A stretch of 22,650 nucleotides of DNA from CAYNNP01 sp964398215. GTDB taxonomy: Bacteria > Planctomycetota > Planctomycetia > Pirellulales > Pirellulaceae. Below the pieces are notes generated by a model. That model was not told the origin of the DNA. It saw only the letters and a list, made by a program, of their open reading frames with translations, and ran no database searches. The stretch covers positions 1 to 22,650 of the forward strand of contig CAYNNP010000093.1 of assembly GCA_964398215.1 (NCBI GenBank), given 5' to 3'. The number at the start of each line of letters is the position of its first letter. Position 1 is the stretch's first letter. A program made the translations under genes and the position numbers. Below, piece by piece: positions 1-7,283 of this stretch.

Positions 1-44
1 ATCAAACGAACCTCGATACATTTTTTAAAAGCGCAACTTCAGAA

Positions 45-62
45 CTCACGCGTCGGGTTACC
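45..62. repeat. Dispersed repeat copy (CTCACGCGTCGGGTTACC)
   Basis: An 18-base copy of a motif that recurs at 2927-2952 (inverted), 2969-2994, 3032-3046, 22448-22473 (inverted) and 22616-22638 (inverted, diverged). It lies just past the 3' end of the glycosyltransferase gene. Only half of the inverted-repeat structure seen at 2927-2994 is visible here; the partner arm would lie outside the window or is missing. Confidence 0.8.
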
Positions 63-88
63 AGTATGACCCAGAGTCGAAAGGTGCT

Positions 89-844
89 TTACCCGATTTC
101 TTGACAGGGCTTGAATTCTGCTGCCGCAAATCTTTGTTCTTTGCAAACCGTTTTCAATGCGTCGTCGATAACGCGGTTGTAGTATTCCAGGCGAGTCTCT
201 GAATCGTCCAGTGAACCACCAAAGGATCTTTCTGGGTCCAAGTAGATCAGTGGAACGGGAAGTTCGATGATTTTTAAATCTGCTGCTGCGGCTTCGACCC
301 ACAACTGCAACGGCATTGCATATCCGTTATCCGTAATCTGCAACTTGCGAAGTGCATCCGTTCGGTAGGCTTTGAAGCCGCAGAATGCATCTGTCAAATT
401 GAATCCGAGTCGCCGATTCAAGTCGGCGGTGATTCGTCGATTGATGAACATGCGATCTTCTGGCGGTGAATCATCGCCATCGAAGACATGCAGGTAACGA
501 CTGCCAGAAACGATGTCGGCGTTCTGGGCGGATTCGATAAACAAAGGGATTCGTTTTGGTTGGTGCTGACCATCACAATCCAAGGTTACCACGCCGTCGA
601 ATCCGTTGTCGATTGCGAAGCGAAATGCTGTTTGCAAAGCCGCTCCGTAGCCTTGATTCTTTTCGTGCCGGATTGATTTCAGGTCGGTACGTTTTTCCAG
701 CAGTGCCGAGGTCCCGTCGGTTGACCCATCGTCAACCACCAATACATTCTCAGCGTGCTGTTTCACTTTGTCCAAAATGTCATCGACATAATTGACTTCA
801 TTGAAAACCGGCAGTGCGGCCAACCATTTTTCGCGTTTCGACAT
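89..844 (-). CDS. Family 2 glycosyltransferase (dolichyl/polyprenyl-phosphate sugar transferase type)
   Basis: A 251-residue GT-A fold glycosyltransferase. It probably transfers a sugar from a nucleotide-sugar donor to a lipid carrier or glycan at the cytoplasmic face of the membrane. Visible motifs are the N-terminal strand ALPVFNE (residues 10-16), VVDDGSTDGT (36-45), the metal-binding LDCDGQHQP (88-96), the GSRY segment (114-117) and NRRLGFNLTDAFCGFKAYR (143-161), which is typical of the DPM1-like branch. There is no C-terminal membrane domain, so it is the short soluble form. An AAGGA ribosome-binding site lies 9 nt before the ATG and supports this start. The donor and acceptor cannot be read from the sequence. 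The next gene upstream (Nif3-like) is 217 bp away, so the two need not be co-transcribed. Confidence 0.88.
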   Translation of the reverse strand: MSKREKWLAALPVFNEVNYVDDILDKVKQHAENVLVVDDGSTDGTSALLEKRTDLKSIRHEKNQGYGAALQTAFRFAIDNGFDGVVTLDCDGQHQPKRIPLFIESAQNADIVSGSRYLHVFDGDDSPPEDRMFINRRITADLNRRLGFNLTDAFCGFKAYRTDALRKLQITDNGYAMPLQLWVEAAAADLKIIELPVPLIYLDPERSFGGSLDDSETRLEYYNRVIDDALKTVCKEQRFAAAEFKPCQEIG

Positions 845-1061
845 TCAGAATCTTCCTTTTTGCGATCTTGGGTCATTTCCGCCATTGCGGCTCGTGATCA
901 ACGGGAACGCCCTAAGACACAACGAGTCGATCAGATGTGCAACTTCCATTGCACAACGTGAATTCTAGGCCTAGCAACCAAATGGTCAATCGTTGGCCAG
1001 TTCCCGCACTTGGGACTAGAGTATTCTAGTAAACGGGGCAAACAAGAAACTGGCATCTGAG

Positions 1062-1886
1062 CTAGTTCTGTTGGAAAAGGCCCTGAATCGGGTCATGCTC
1101 ACTGCGGCTGGGCCAAATTGTCAGGCCCAATGACAGTTCCGCCAACTCTTGAGCCATTCGTTCCATCGCAAAACGCTCGCTCCAGTAGTGCCCCAACAGC
1201 CCAAGTCCAATCCCCAATGATTCCGCTTCCAGGCATGTATGAAAAGTAGCTTCGCCGGTGATCAGCGCATCGACACCATTGCGTTTTGCGGCCGAAAGGA
1301 AACTGCCGCCGCTGCCACATGCGAACGCGATTTTTGTTACCTGTTGATCAGCCGAGCCAACGAATCGCGGTGAGGTTGCTCCCACATGCTCTGATGCTTG
1401 GCGAACGACGTCGATCAAATTCGCTTGGGCCGCAAGCCGACCGACTCTGCCTGCCCCGAGTACGGGACCTTGAGAGTCTGTGGTTGAGCTAGATTTTGGC
1501 GACACGATCAGCGGTTGCACATTTGTGAGCTGAAAGCAATCCGCCCACATTTGGTTGATACCACTCTGTGCAGAGTCAAACGCGGTGTGGGCACTGTAAA
1601 CGGCCACGCCTCCACTAATCAGCTTGAGCAACATTGAACCAGGGATCGTATCGCTGGTTAGTTTTTGGATTGCTTTGAAGGGCAGTGGGTGATGCGCGAT
1701 GACCAAGTCCGCTTTTTCACTGATCGCTTCGTCAACCACGTTTGGCGAAATGGTCAAGCATGTCATGACACGATTGACTGTTTGCGATCGTTCTCCCACC
1801 AAGAGACCTACGTTGTCCCAAGACTCAGCTAGCGCGAGCGGTGCTAGTTTGGCAAGTTCCTGGCAGACAGCATCCAGTATTGGCAT
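1062..1886 (-). CDS. Nif3-like dinuclear metal center protein
   Basis: A 274-residue member of the Nif3/YbgI family (often annotated as GTP cyclohydrolase I type 2), conserved hexameric proteins with two bound metal ions and no settled physiological role. Family hallmarks are SWDNVGLLVG (22-31), the metal-binding pair in IAHHPLPFK (63-71; His65, His66), YSAHTAFD (97-104; Asp104), CGSGGSFLSAA (190-200), ALITGEATFH (207-216) and GHYWSE (232-237; His233, Glu237). The expected ligands are all present. Length matches the bacterial form of about 250-280 residues without the long inserted domain. No strong Shine-Dalgarno precedes the ATG at 1886. The gene lies behind infC on the same strand, but a terminator hairpin at 1923-1958 separates them. 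Confidence 0.88.
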   Translation of the reverse strand: MPILDAVCQELAKLAPLALAESWDNVGLLVGERSQTVNRVMTCLTISPNVVDEAISEKADLVIAHHPLPFKAIQKLTSDTIPGSMLLKLISGGVAVYSAHTAFDSAQSGINQMWADCFQLTNVQPLIVSPKSSSTTDSQGPVLGAGRVGRLAAQANLIDVVRQASEHVGATSPRFVGSADQQVTKIAFACGSGGSFLSAAKRNGVDALITGEATFHTCLEAESLGIGLGLLGHYWSERFAMERMAQELAELSLGLTIWPSRSEHDPIQGLFQQN

Positions 1887-1922
1887 GATCGATCACGCTT
1901 GAAAAGTAAGGCTTTCGTGACA

Positions 1923-1958
1923 ATTAAAACAGCGACAGAGTGGCAACGTTCTGTCGCT
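1923..1958 (-). terminator. Rho-independent terminator after infC
   Basis: On the minus strand a 9-bp stem (AGCGACAGA / TCTGTCGCT, arms 1950-1958 and 1931-1939) with a 10-nt loop is followed by the T-rich stretch GTTTTAATT. It sits 40 nt past the infC stop codon, where an intrinsic terminator would be expected, and before the Nif3-like gene. It suggests infC is transcribed as a single-gene unit. Confidence 0.75.
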
Positions 1959-1997
1959 ACTCCGCAGCTGGTTTTCTGATTGGTTCACGAAACGTGA

Positions 1998-2537
1998 TTA
2001 GCGAGGCGAAAGCATGCAAGTGAGGCGGCGGCCATTCTGTGAGGGAGGCGCGTCGACCTTGGCAACTTCATTAAGTTCCTCGATCACCATCTCCATCACT
2101 TTACGGCCTTCTTCCATGTGAGCCATCTCACGGCCACGGTACATGACCGTCACTTGTACTTTGTCTTTGTGGTTCAAGAACTTTTCAGCTTGACGAATCT
2201 TGGTGCGTATATCTTCGTCACCGGTTTTCGGACGCAGTCGAATTTCTTTCGTCTTTGTGTGCGTCTGATTCTTATTCGTCTTCTTGTTCTTGTCGTATTT
2301 GTACTTGCCGTAATCCATGATTCGGCAGACAGGCGGTCGCTCGTTGGGGGCGACTTCGACTAGATCCAGACCGGCATCTTGGGCTCGTTCAAGAGCTTGT
2401 TCAGTCGGGATTACTCCCAACTGTTCTCCTTTTTCGCTAACGACGCGAATAGGTGAGATGCGAATATTCTGGTTAATGCGAACTTGTTCGCGATTTTCTG
2501 GTTGGTTACTTCTTCGTGCCAATGCCACTAATTGCAT
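1998..2537 (-). CDS. infC: Translation initiation factor IF-3
   Basis: IF-3 binds the 30S subunit, checks start-codon/initiator tRNA pairing and prevents premature 50S joining. The N-domain is recognised from INQNIR, the GEQLGV segment, LDLVEVAPN and PPVCRIMDYGKYKY. The lysine-rich linker (KNKKTNKNQTHTKTKEIRLRP) leads to the C-domain with the I/V-rich RQAEKFLNHKDKVQVTVM and RGREMAH motifs, and the protein ends in QNGRRLTCMLSPR. With the ATG at 2537 the protein is 179 residues, the usual size. The frame extends to a TTG at 2567. The GGAG before the ATG is only 3 nt away, and IF-3 genes often use odd start codons, so a start a few codons later (for example the GTG at codon 4) cannot be excluded. 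rpmI and rplT, its common downstream partners, are absent. Confidence 0.96.
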   Translation of the reverse strand: MQLVALARRSNQPENREQVRINQNIRISPIRVVSEKGEQLGVIPTEQALERAQDAGLDLVEVAPNERPPVCRIMDYGKYKYDKNKKTNKNQTHTKTKEIRLRPKTGDEDIRTKIRQAEKFLNHKDKVQVTVMYRGREMAHMEEGRKVMEMVIEELNEVAKVDAPPSQNGRRLTCMLSPR

Positions 2538-2926
2538 TCTCTCCGGCCAGAGGGCGATCCAGCGCAAAAAGGGAAAAAATCAAATCGTGCTGATCACGCG
2601 ATCAACACATTTAAAGAAACCTCGTATTCGACCCAGGTTCACGAGGCGAGAAGCAATCCGATAAACGACGCCGTCATTTTCCGAATCACCACTACAATCT
2701 ACTACATCTAAAATTATCCGGGGGTTTGCTAGCCCTCGTCAACAGAGAATGGAGCTAAAAACACAAACTTTGTACCTTTGGTTGTCGCTTTTGGCTTACT
2801 CGAGTCAGATCGTGCCTTCAAATACCCGGTTGTCGCGTTTTCGATTTTGGGGATTTGTTCGCAAAATGCGAGAGATGCTCGAAGAAAAGGTAGCTCGTCG
2901 CGTTAGTTTTTGAGCTGCGTTTTCAT

Positions 2927-2994
2927 GGTAACCCGACGCGTTAGCGAGGGACATTCAATCCTGACTGGGTCCCTCGCTCACGCGTCGGGTTACC
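2927..2994. repeat. Long inverted repeat of the ACGCGTCGGGTTACC family
   Basis: Two 26-nt arms (2927-2952 starting GGTAACCCGACGCG, and 2969-2994 ending CGCGTCGGGTTACC) are reverse complements with a single mismatch (T2941 against the C-G expected from the other arm). They flank a 16-nt spacer. The DNA or RNA could form a very stable hairpin. Half-copies and a degraded full copy elsewhere in the window show it is a dispersed element, resembling REP/MITE-type non-autonomous repeats. It contains no coding capacity. Confidence 0.9.
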
Positions 2995-3031
2995 AGAAAA
3001 CCAATGCCTGACGTACATGCGCAACTCTCAA

Positions 3032-3046
3032 ACGCGTCGGGTTACC
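3032..3046. repeat. Half-copy of the dispersed repeat
   Basis: ACGCGTCGGGTTACC, identical to the end of the right arm of the inverted repeat 38 bp upstream and in the same orientation. No matching left arm is adjacent. Confidence 0.8.
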
Positions 3047-3162
3047 GGAATCAAAACTGATTTGCCCTATCCTTGCAGCCGTGAATGTTGCCTGCATGAT
3101 TTGTGTGGACTAGTCTATTAATGTGTTACATCTGAAAAAAGAAGTTCGCAATATTGGCGGAT

Positions 3163-3203
3163 TTGGCGTTAGCCACGGTCATCGATTGTTTGGATAACGC
3201 CAA
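3163..3203. other. Short inverted repeat upstream of the small membrane protein
   Basis: TTGGCGTTA (3163-3171) and TAACGCCAA (3195-3203) are perfect 9-bp reverse complements separated by 23 nt, 68-77 nt upstream of the next gene. It could be an operator, a leader hairpin or remnant repeat sequence; nothing decides between these. Confidence 0.4.
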
Positions 3204-3279
3204 GCAAGCGAATCGCAAAAATCAGCTGTAACGCCGCACTCGCGGCAAATCATCTATTCTCTCAAATCGTTTGATCAAC

Positions 3280-3537
3280 ATGACTGGCTTCATCATTTGG
3301 TGCGTCTTTCTACTTATGTGCACCCTGGCAGTGCCAGTTGCAGCAATGCTTGGTAAACGAGGTCAGCCAAAACTCGAAGATGCGTTTGTGGGTGAAGAGT
3401 TCGGAGACCCGAATGAAGCCGTAGCAGATGTTGCCGAAGTTGCTGACGCTGGGATGCCTGAAGGCGGTGGTGATGTCTTTGGAGGTGAGCCGGTTGCTGC
3501 TACGGATGATTTCTCAGCTTTTGATGAAGTTCTTTAA
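3280..3537 (+). CDS. Small single-pass membrane protein, unknown function
   Basis: About 85 residues from the ATG at 3280; a TTG at 3271 would add three. Residues 3-23 form one hydrophobic segment (FIIWCVFLLMCTLAVPVAAM), followed by a short basic stretch (LGKRGQPK) and then a strongly acidic, alanine/glycine-rich tail ending FDEVL. The basic flank after the membrane segment suggests the tail faces the cytoplasm. I do not recognise a family. The coherent membrane-plus-acidic-tail pattern and the absence of a better frame argue that it is a real gene. No clear ribosome-binding site precedes it. The next gene starts 101 bp downstream on the same strand, so the two could share a transcript. Confidence 0.65.
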   Translation: MTGFIIWCVFLLMCTLAVPVAAMLGKRGQPKLEDAFVGEEFGDPNEAVADVAEVADAGMPEGGGDVFGGEPVAATDDFSAFDEVL

Positions 3538-3638
3538 TCAACAAGCGTTTGGGGCGAGTGATCCTGCTGCAGGGTTTGCAGTGTAATCGGGTCCAGGGAA
3601 GGCATTTGGTTCGTACGATTGCACTTTGTTAGAGATTG

Positions 3639-4229
3639 ATGGAACGGCTTATTAACCCTCGAGATGGTTCGGTTTTGTTGCCGAGCCAAATTACGTTGTC
3701 AGCCAGACTGATGCACCAAGAATTCAAGGCTTGGGAGATCTATGACTTCGTGCGCGCGTTGCCAGGCGAAAAAGGATTCAGACGTTACCAGTTTCTTGCC
3801 GGCAGTATGCACGAAAAACCGTGGCAAGCGATCATCAGCTTCTTTAACGAACTACTGGTCAATGTTCAGTTGGGAGCCAATCTCTACGCGCGCGATCAAT
3901 GGGAAAAGGCCGGGCATGATCTGGACATCGAAGCAGAGACCAAACGGTTTCATGAAAAGATCTTGGTGGCCAACCTAGGAGCACCTGAAGTGTCTCGTGT
4001 GCCGCGTTCGCATCACAACAAGGATTTGGCTGACCACCAAATCACGCTCGCCGTCCCAGCGACTTGGAAATACACCTGGGGCAGTGTTGTTTCGTCATAC
4101 GATTTCAACGCCAAGTCAACGATGATGCGAATCACCTACACCAATCGTACTGAAAAGAAGTTTTCACGCTTCAAGACAAAACAGACACCGCAGAATTCCA
4201 GCAGACCGGCGCAGCAGCGGCGCCGTTGA
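3639..4229 (+). CDS. Conserved-looking hypothetical protein with basic C-terminus
   Basis: 196 residues from the ATG at 3639; a TTG immediately before it is an alternative. There is no signal peptide or membrane segment. The middle part (about residues 15-130) is mixed alpha/beta and rich in aromatics; the last 25 residues are strongly basic and glutamine/arginine rich, ending QQRRR, which could bind nucleic acid or an acidic partner. I do not recognise the family. Convergent with the AAA+ ATPase gene, with only 17 bp between the two stop codons and no obvious terminator there. The preceding small membrane-protein gene may be co-transcribed. Confidence 0.72.
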   Translation: MERLINPRDGSVLLPSQITLSARLMHQEFKAWEIYDFVRALPGEKGFRRYQFLAGSMHEKPWQAIISFFNELLVNVQLGANLYARDQWEKAGHDLDIEAETKRFHEKILVANLGAPEVSRVPRSHHNKDLADHQITLAVPATWKYTWGSVVSSYDFNAKSTMMRITYTNRTEKKFSRFKTKQTPQNSSRPAQQRRR

Positions 4230-4246
4230 TTTCTCTTGAAGCTCAG

Positions 4247-5890
4247 CTACATGATCGAGAAGTAGATGTCGCAAGCAAAATCAAAGTACTCTTTTTTAAG
4301 CTCGATCGGCAGGTCGTTGTAGAGACAATAGTTTCGCACTTGCAGCAACAAGTCACGTGGCTGACACATACGCATCGGCCGATTCGTTGGCTTGAAGTGC
4401 GTCTCGATCAAGTAGTCGACCGAGTCGGCGTTGTACGGCATCTTCAAGACTTTACACATGATCTCGAATAGCTTTCGGAAATCTTGCTCTGGTGGATCTT
4501 CTGCTTCGATTTTGTACGGAATCCGCCGCAAAAACGCATCGTCAACCAGATCCTTCGGTTCCAGGTTGGTACTAAAGACGACCAACTGATCGAATGGTAC
4601 TTGGATCTTCTTGCCGCTGGCCATGTTCAGAAAGTCATAGCGTTTTTCCAATGGAATGATCCATCGGTTCAGCAGTTCGTCGATCCGCATTTTTTGACGA
4701 CCAAAGTCATCAATGACCAGAGTGCCGCAATTGCTTTTCAGCTGGAGTGGCGACTCGCTGATGTTGCTGTCAGGGTTACACTGAACCTCCAGCATTTCCA
4801 TTGTTAACTCACCACCAGCGATGATGGTTGGCCGTTTGATACGCACCCATCGCTTGTCGAAACCGCCCGCGTCCAGTAGACCGCTGCCGCTATCGGGCAT
4901 TGCCAATTCATGGTTCATCGGATCAAAGACGCGCATCACATCGCCATCGACATCGACTGAACGGGGAATCCAAATGTACTTGCCAAACGCTCCGGTGACT
5001 CGTTCCGCGATGGACGTCTTGCCGTTTCCTGGAAAGCCAAACAGGAACATACCGCGACCGCTGGCCACTGCGGGCCCAAGCTTCTTTAGCATGTTTGGGT
5101 TGATCAACAGATCGCTGAACGCACGCAGCAAGTCATTCTTTTTCGGATACTGTCCTTCGATGGTTTGGTAACCGATGCTCTTGATGTATTCATGCAGCCG
5201 AACTGGGCAAGCCCCATAGTAGGTGCAATCGTTGACATGGTCTCTGGCGATCGCGCGACCAGATTCGCTCAAGATATAGACGTAGTCATTTGTCGCCGTA
5301 CTGTCTTTGTAGGCAACGTTTTGCTCCATCTTCAGCCGTGTCAAAATTGGTTCGACCATGCGAAACGGCAGATTGACTTGATTGGCAATCTGGCGCCCCG
5401 ACGCTTCGCCGACGTTCAGGATGTAGCGATAGATGATCGCTTCAAGAACGGTTTCGTTGACTTTGGCAGCCTCTAGACTCTCGGGCTCAACCGGCCGCCA
5501 TACTTCGTCGCGAGTAGCCTTGAAGCCAAGTGGGCCATCTGGAATTTCAATTTTCTGAGTCGCACTTTGCTGTGGTCCATTTACAGCAGGCTGCGGCTTC
5601 GCTTTTCCCGTTGGTGGGCCTGCTTGTGGTGGGCGAGGCTTGGGCGGAGCTCCAGGTGGCCGTTGCTGCTGAGGTTGCCCTGGTGGACGGGCACCTGCTG
5701 GCGGCGCACCGGCGGGACGTGGTTTCTTCAGCTGTTTTGGTGGAGCGCCGGGCTGCTTTGGCGGCGCGCTAGGCTGTTTGGCAACGGGAGCGACGGCAGG
5801 CGGCTCTTCTCCGTTGCTGAGTGACTGGATTCGAGAAATTAGCGCATCAAGTTGATTATCTACTGCACCTTTATCGCTCATATTGGACAT
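4247..5890 (-). CDS. AAA+ ATPase with proline-rich N-terminal region
   Basis: 547 residues. Residues 1-30 form a short helical head. Residues about 30-115 are a low-complexity Pro/Ala/Gln/Lys tract (repeated APPK and GAPP units). Residues about 130-215 look like a winged-helix segment (VLEAIIYRYIL, then ASGRQIANQVNLPFRMVEPIL). The C-terminal half is an AAA+ module: Walker A GFPGNGKTS (285-293), Walker B TLVIDDFG (390-397), sensor-1 STN (440-442) and the paired arginines of DAFLRRIPYKI (451-461) near the sensor/arginine-finger position. It should hydrolyse ATP as a ring-forming remodelling enzyme in the cytoplasm; the substrate is unknown. A weak AAGG lies too close to the first ATG but 10 nt from the ATG at codon 4 (5881), which may be the true start. 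No partner gene is adjacent. Confidence 0.85.
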   Translation of the reverse strand: MSNMSDKGAVDNQLDALISRIQSLSNGEEPPAVAPVAKQPSAPPKQPGAPPKQLKKPRPAGAPPAGARPPGQPQQQRPPGAPPKPRPPQAGPPTGKAKPQPAVNGPQQSATQKIEIPDGPLGFKATRDEVWRPVEPESLEAAKVNETVLEAIIYRYILNVGEASGRQIANQVNLPFRMVEPILTRLKMEQNVAYKDSTATNDYVYILSESGRAIARDHVNDCTYYGACPVRLHEYIKSIGYQTIEGQYPKKNDLLRAFSDLLINPNMLKKLGPAVASGRGMFLFGFPGNGKTSIAERVTGAFGKYIWIPRSVDVDGDVMRVFDPMNHELAMPDSGSGLLDAGGFDKRWVRIKRPTIIAGGELTMEMLEVQCNPDSNISESPLQLKSNCGTLVIDDFGRQKMRIDELLNRWIIPLEKRYDFLNMASGKKIQVPFDQLVVFSTNLEPKDLVDDAFLRRIPYKIEAEDPPEQDFRKLFEIMCKVLKMPYNADSVDYLIETHFKPTNRPMRMCQPRDLLLQVRNYCLYNDLPIELKKEYFDFACDIYFSIM

Positions 5891-6340
5891 ACCTTCGCAC
5901 GATCATCGCAGCCGCGATCAAAGAAACGGCTGTGGGGGAGGAAACGTCAATGCCTATTGGGAGGACAGACATTGAACGTCATCGACACTCCGAAATCGCC
6001 GAAGTGAAAAAAACCAAGATGCCAGAACGAGTTGCAAACGCCAGCCAAGTCGGACAACCTGCGCATCCTGGCTTGAGAGAAAATGATAAAAGCGTGTAGG
6101 CCGTACCAAGGACCCAATTCTTTACGCAGCGGAAGCCGTCGGCTTGTTGATTTACTGAGCCGCAGGGCGATAGCCCCGGTTTCGAGCACAACCAGTCCGT
6201 CAATAACCGGCTATCGCCACTTCGTGGCTGGCGAAAGGTGGTGCAACATCAGTTTCTAAACGGACACTCGTTTGTGGGACCACCGCAATTTGTGGTGTTG
6301 AAAACTGAACAACGCGCCAAAAATCGCAACTTCAAAAAGA
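5891..6340. other. Gene-free spacer with repeat
   Basis: 450 bases upstream of the AAA+ ATPase and downstream of the 267-residue gene. Short open frames on the minus strand at 5947-6203 overlap the repeat at 6136-6218 and have no protein-like character, so I read the region as non-coding. Presumably it carries the ATPase promoter. Confidence 0.6.
6136..6218. repeat. Dispersed palindromic repeat (GGCGATAGCC family), copy 1
   Basis: Contains GGCTTGTTGATTTACTGAGCC followed by GGCGATAGCCCCGGTTTCGAG (positions 6166 on) and, after a short spacer, AACCGGCTATCGCC (6205-6218). The GGCGATAG...CCGGTT and AACCGG-CTATCGCC arms pair, making a long hairpin. A second copy lies at 11951-12032 with the tail in the opposite orientation, and the core recurs at 22364 and 22521. 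Confidence 0.8.
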
Positions 6341-7144
6341 CTAAGCTGCGATGCGTTGCGGTGCGATGACCGAATCAACTTCCTGGTGGCCATACTGTTC
6401 GATGGTATCAATCAAAGATTCGATTGAAGCTGGCTTGCTGAATACGTCTTGGATGCCGCCTCGGATTGCTTCGGCGATTTGATGGATTTGCGGTCCTGTT
6501 GCCAACCAGTAATGAGCCTGATTTGTTTTGGCTTGGTGAGCAAATGATTGGACACGTTGCTGCCACGCCGCTGACACGGCTGGTTTTGCAACCGAATCGT
6601 CCCACCAAACGACATCAAAATTTCTTGCCCGCGTGCTGCTTCCGCTGCGACACCAGACTGCGGTGACGTTGCAGCTGGTAGCAAGATCCAACAGTGGATC
6701 TGCCGCCGACAATGTTGACGCAACCACGGCGACTGAGCGCGCCCGTGAAAAGTTGTCGTTGGGCTGAAAGCCGCATGACCTGAGCATGTTTGGCAGCAAT
6801 TGGTTCCAGCGGTGCCAGGCGGTGTGCGGAAAGTTGATTCGTACTTGAGATCGATTACCGATGCTCAGGCTGCCCAGCAGCAGCAACAAATTGTTGCAGC
6901 CACAGTCCGCACATAGCTTTTGGATAGCATCCGCATCGACGGCCGATCGGTCATCATGAGCAACCACGATCCCGCCGACACACTGAGCTGGTCGCGAAAA
7001 TGCGTCTTCGAGGTTGCACCGAATCGCGATCTGAGATGTCGTTTGTTCGCAAAAGTCGTAGGCTTGCTGGAAATCAGCTAGCTTTCGAGGCCCAATCCAC
7101 AAGAGAGTTCCGTTCGGCAAGGCGGGATTGGTGTGTCGTTGCAT
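6341..7144 (-). CDS. Hypothetical protein, possibly with degenerate response-regulator receiver domains
   Basis: 267 residues, soluble. An AAGGAT ribosome-binding site 6 nt before the ATG supports the start. The C-terminal third has features of a CheY-like receiver fold: a strand ending in acidic residues (FDVVWWDDS), a hydrophobic strand ending in T-G (YWLATGP), then helix and GIQDVFSKPASIESLIDTI, where the lysine-proline matches the conserved receiver K-P. The N-terminal half starts with a similar strand (GTLLWIGP) and may be a second, more degraded copy. Clear phosphoacceptor geometry is not recognisable, so any receiver would be a pseudo-receiver. It lies 139 bp downstream of the HTH-EIIA gene on the same strand and may be co-transcribed with it. 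Function is unknown. Confidence 0.7.
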   Translation of the reverse strand: MQRHTNPALPNGTLLWIGPRKLADFQQAYDFCEQTTSQIAIRCNLEDAFSRPAQCVGGIVVAHDDRSAVDADAIQKLCADCGCNNLLLLLGSLSIGNRSQVRINFPHTAWHRWNQLLPNMLRSCGFQPNDNFSRARSVAVVASTLSAADPLLDLATSCNVTAVWCRSGSSTRARNFDVVWWDDSVAKPAVSAAWQQRVQSFAHQAKTNQAHYWLATGPQIHQIAEAIRGGIQDVFSKPASIESLIDTIEQYGHQEVDSVIAPQRIAA

Positions 7145-7283
7145 GTTTTGATCCTTGTTGGTTCAAGACAGATAAGCTTGAACAGAAAAGAGCGCAAGCA
7201 AACACCATGGCTTGGTGATGATTGCAGCAACATGCAAAGTACGATGATATTTTAGGACAGGACCAGATCAATCTTCGATTTTG

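Larger units (their letters stand above)
2568..3270. other. Gene-free spacer between infC and the 86-residue protein
   Basis: About 700 bases with no convincing coding region. It must hold the infC promoter and leader on the minus strand and the promoter of the small membrane protein on the plus strand. It contains the long inverted repeat at 2927-2994, another repeat copy at 3032-3046 and a 9-bp inverted repeat at 3163-3203. I found no tRNA or tmRNA in 2660-2930, but a small RNA cannot be ruled out by eye. Confidence 0.6.

Noticed and set aside
937..974. Small hairpin GTGCAA/TTGCAC and palindrome CTAGGCCTAG upstream of the glycosyltransferase
   Set aside because: Short enough to occur by chance, with no second copy or positional support.
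2660..2930. Possible tmRNA or structured RNA in the infC upstream spacer
   Set aside because: No tRNA-like acceptor stem, T-loop or CCA end could be found; kept only as unassigned spacer.
5530..5824. Plus-strand frames rich in Trp, Arg and Leu
   Set aside because: Antisense shadow of the proline-rich tract of the AAA+ ATPase.
5947..6203. Minus-strand open frames of 74-80 codons
   Set aside because: They overlap the dispersed repeat at 6136-6218, lack ribosome-binding sites and show no protein-like pattern.
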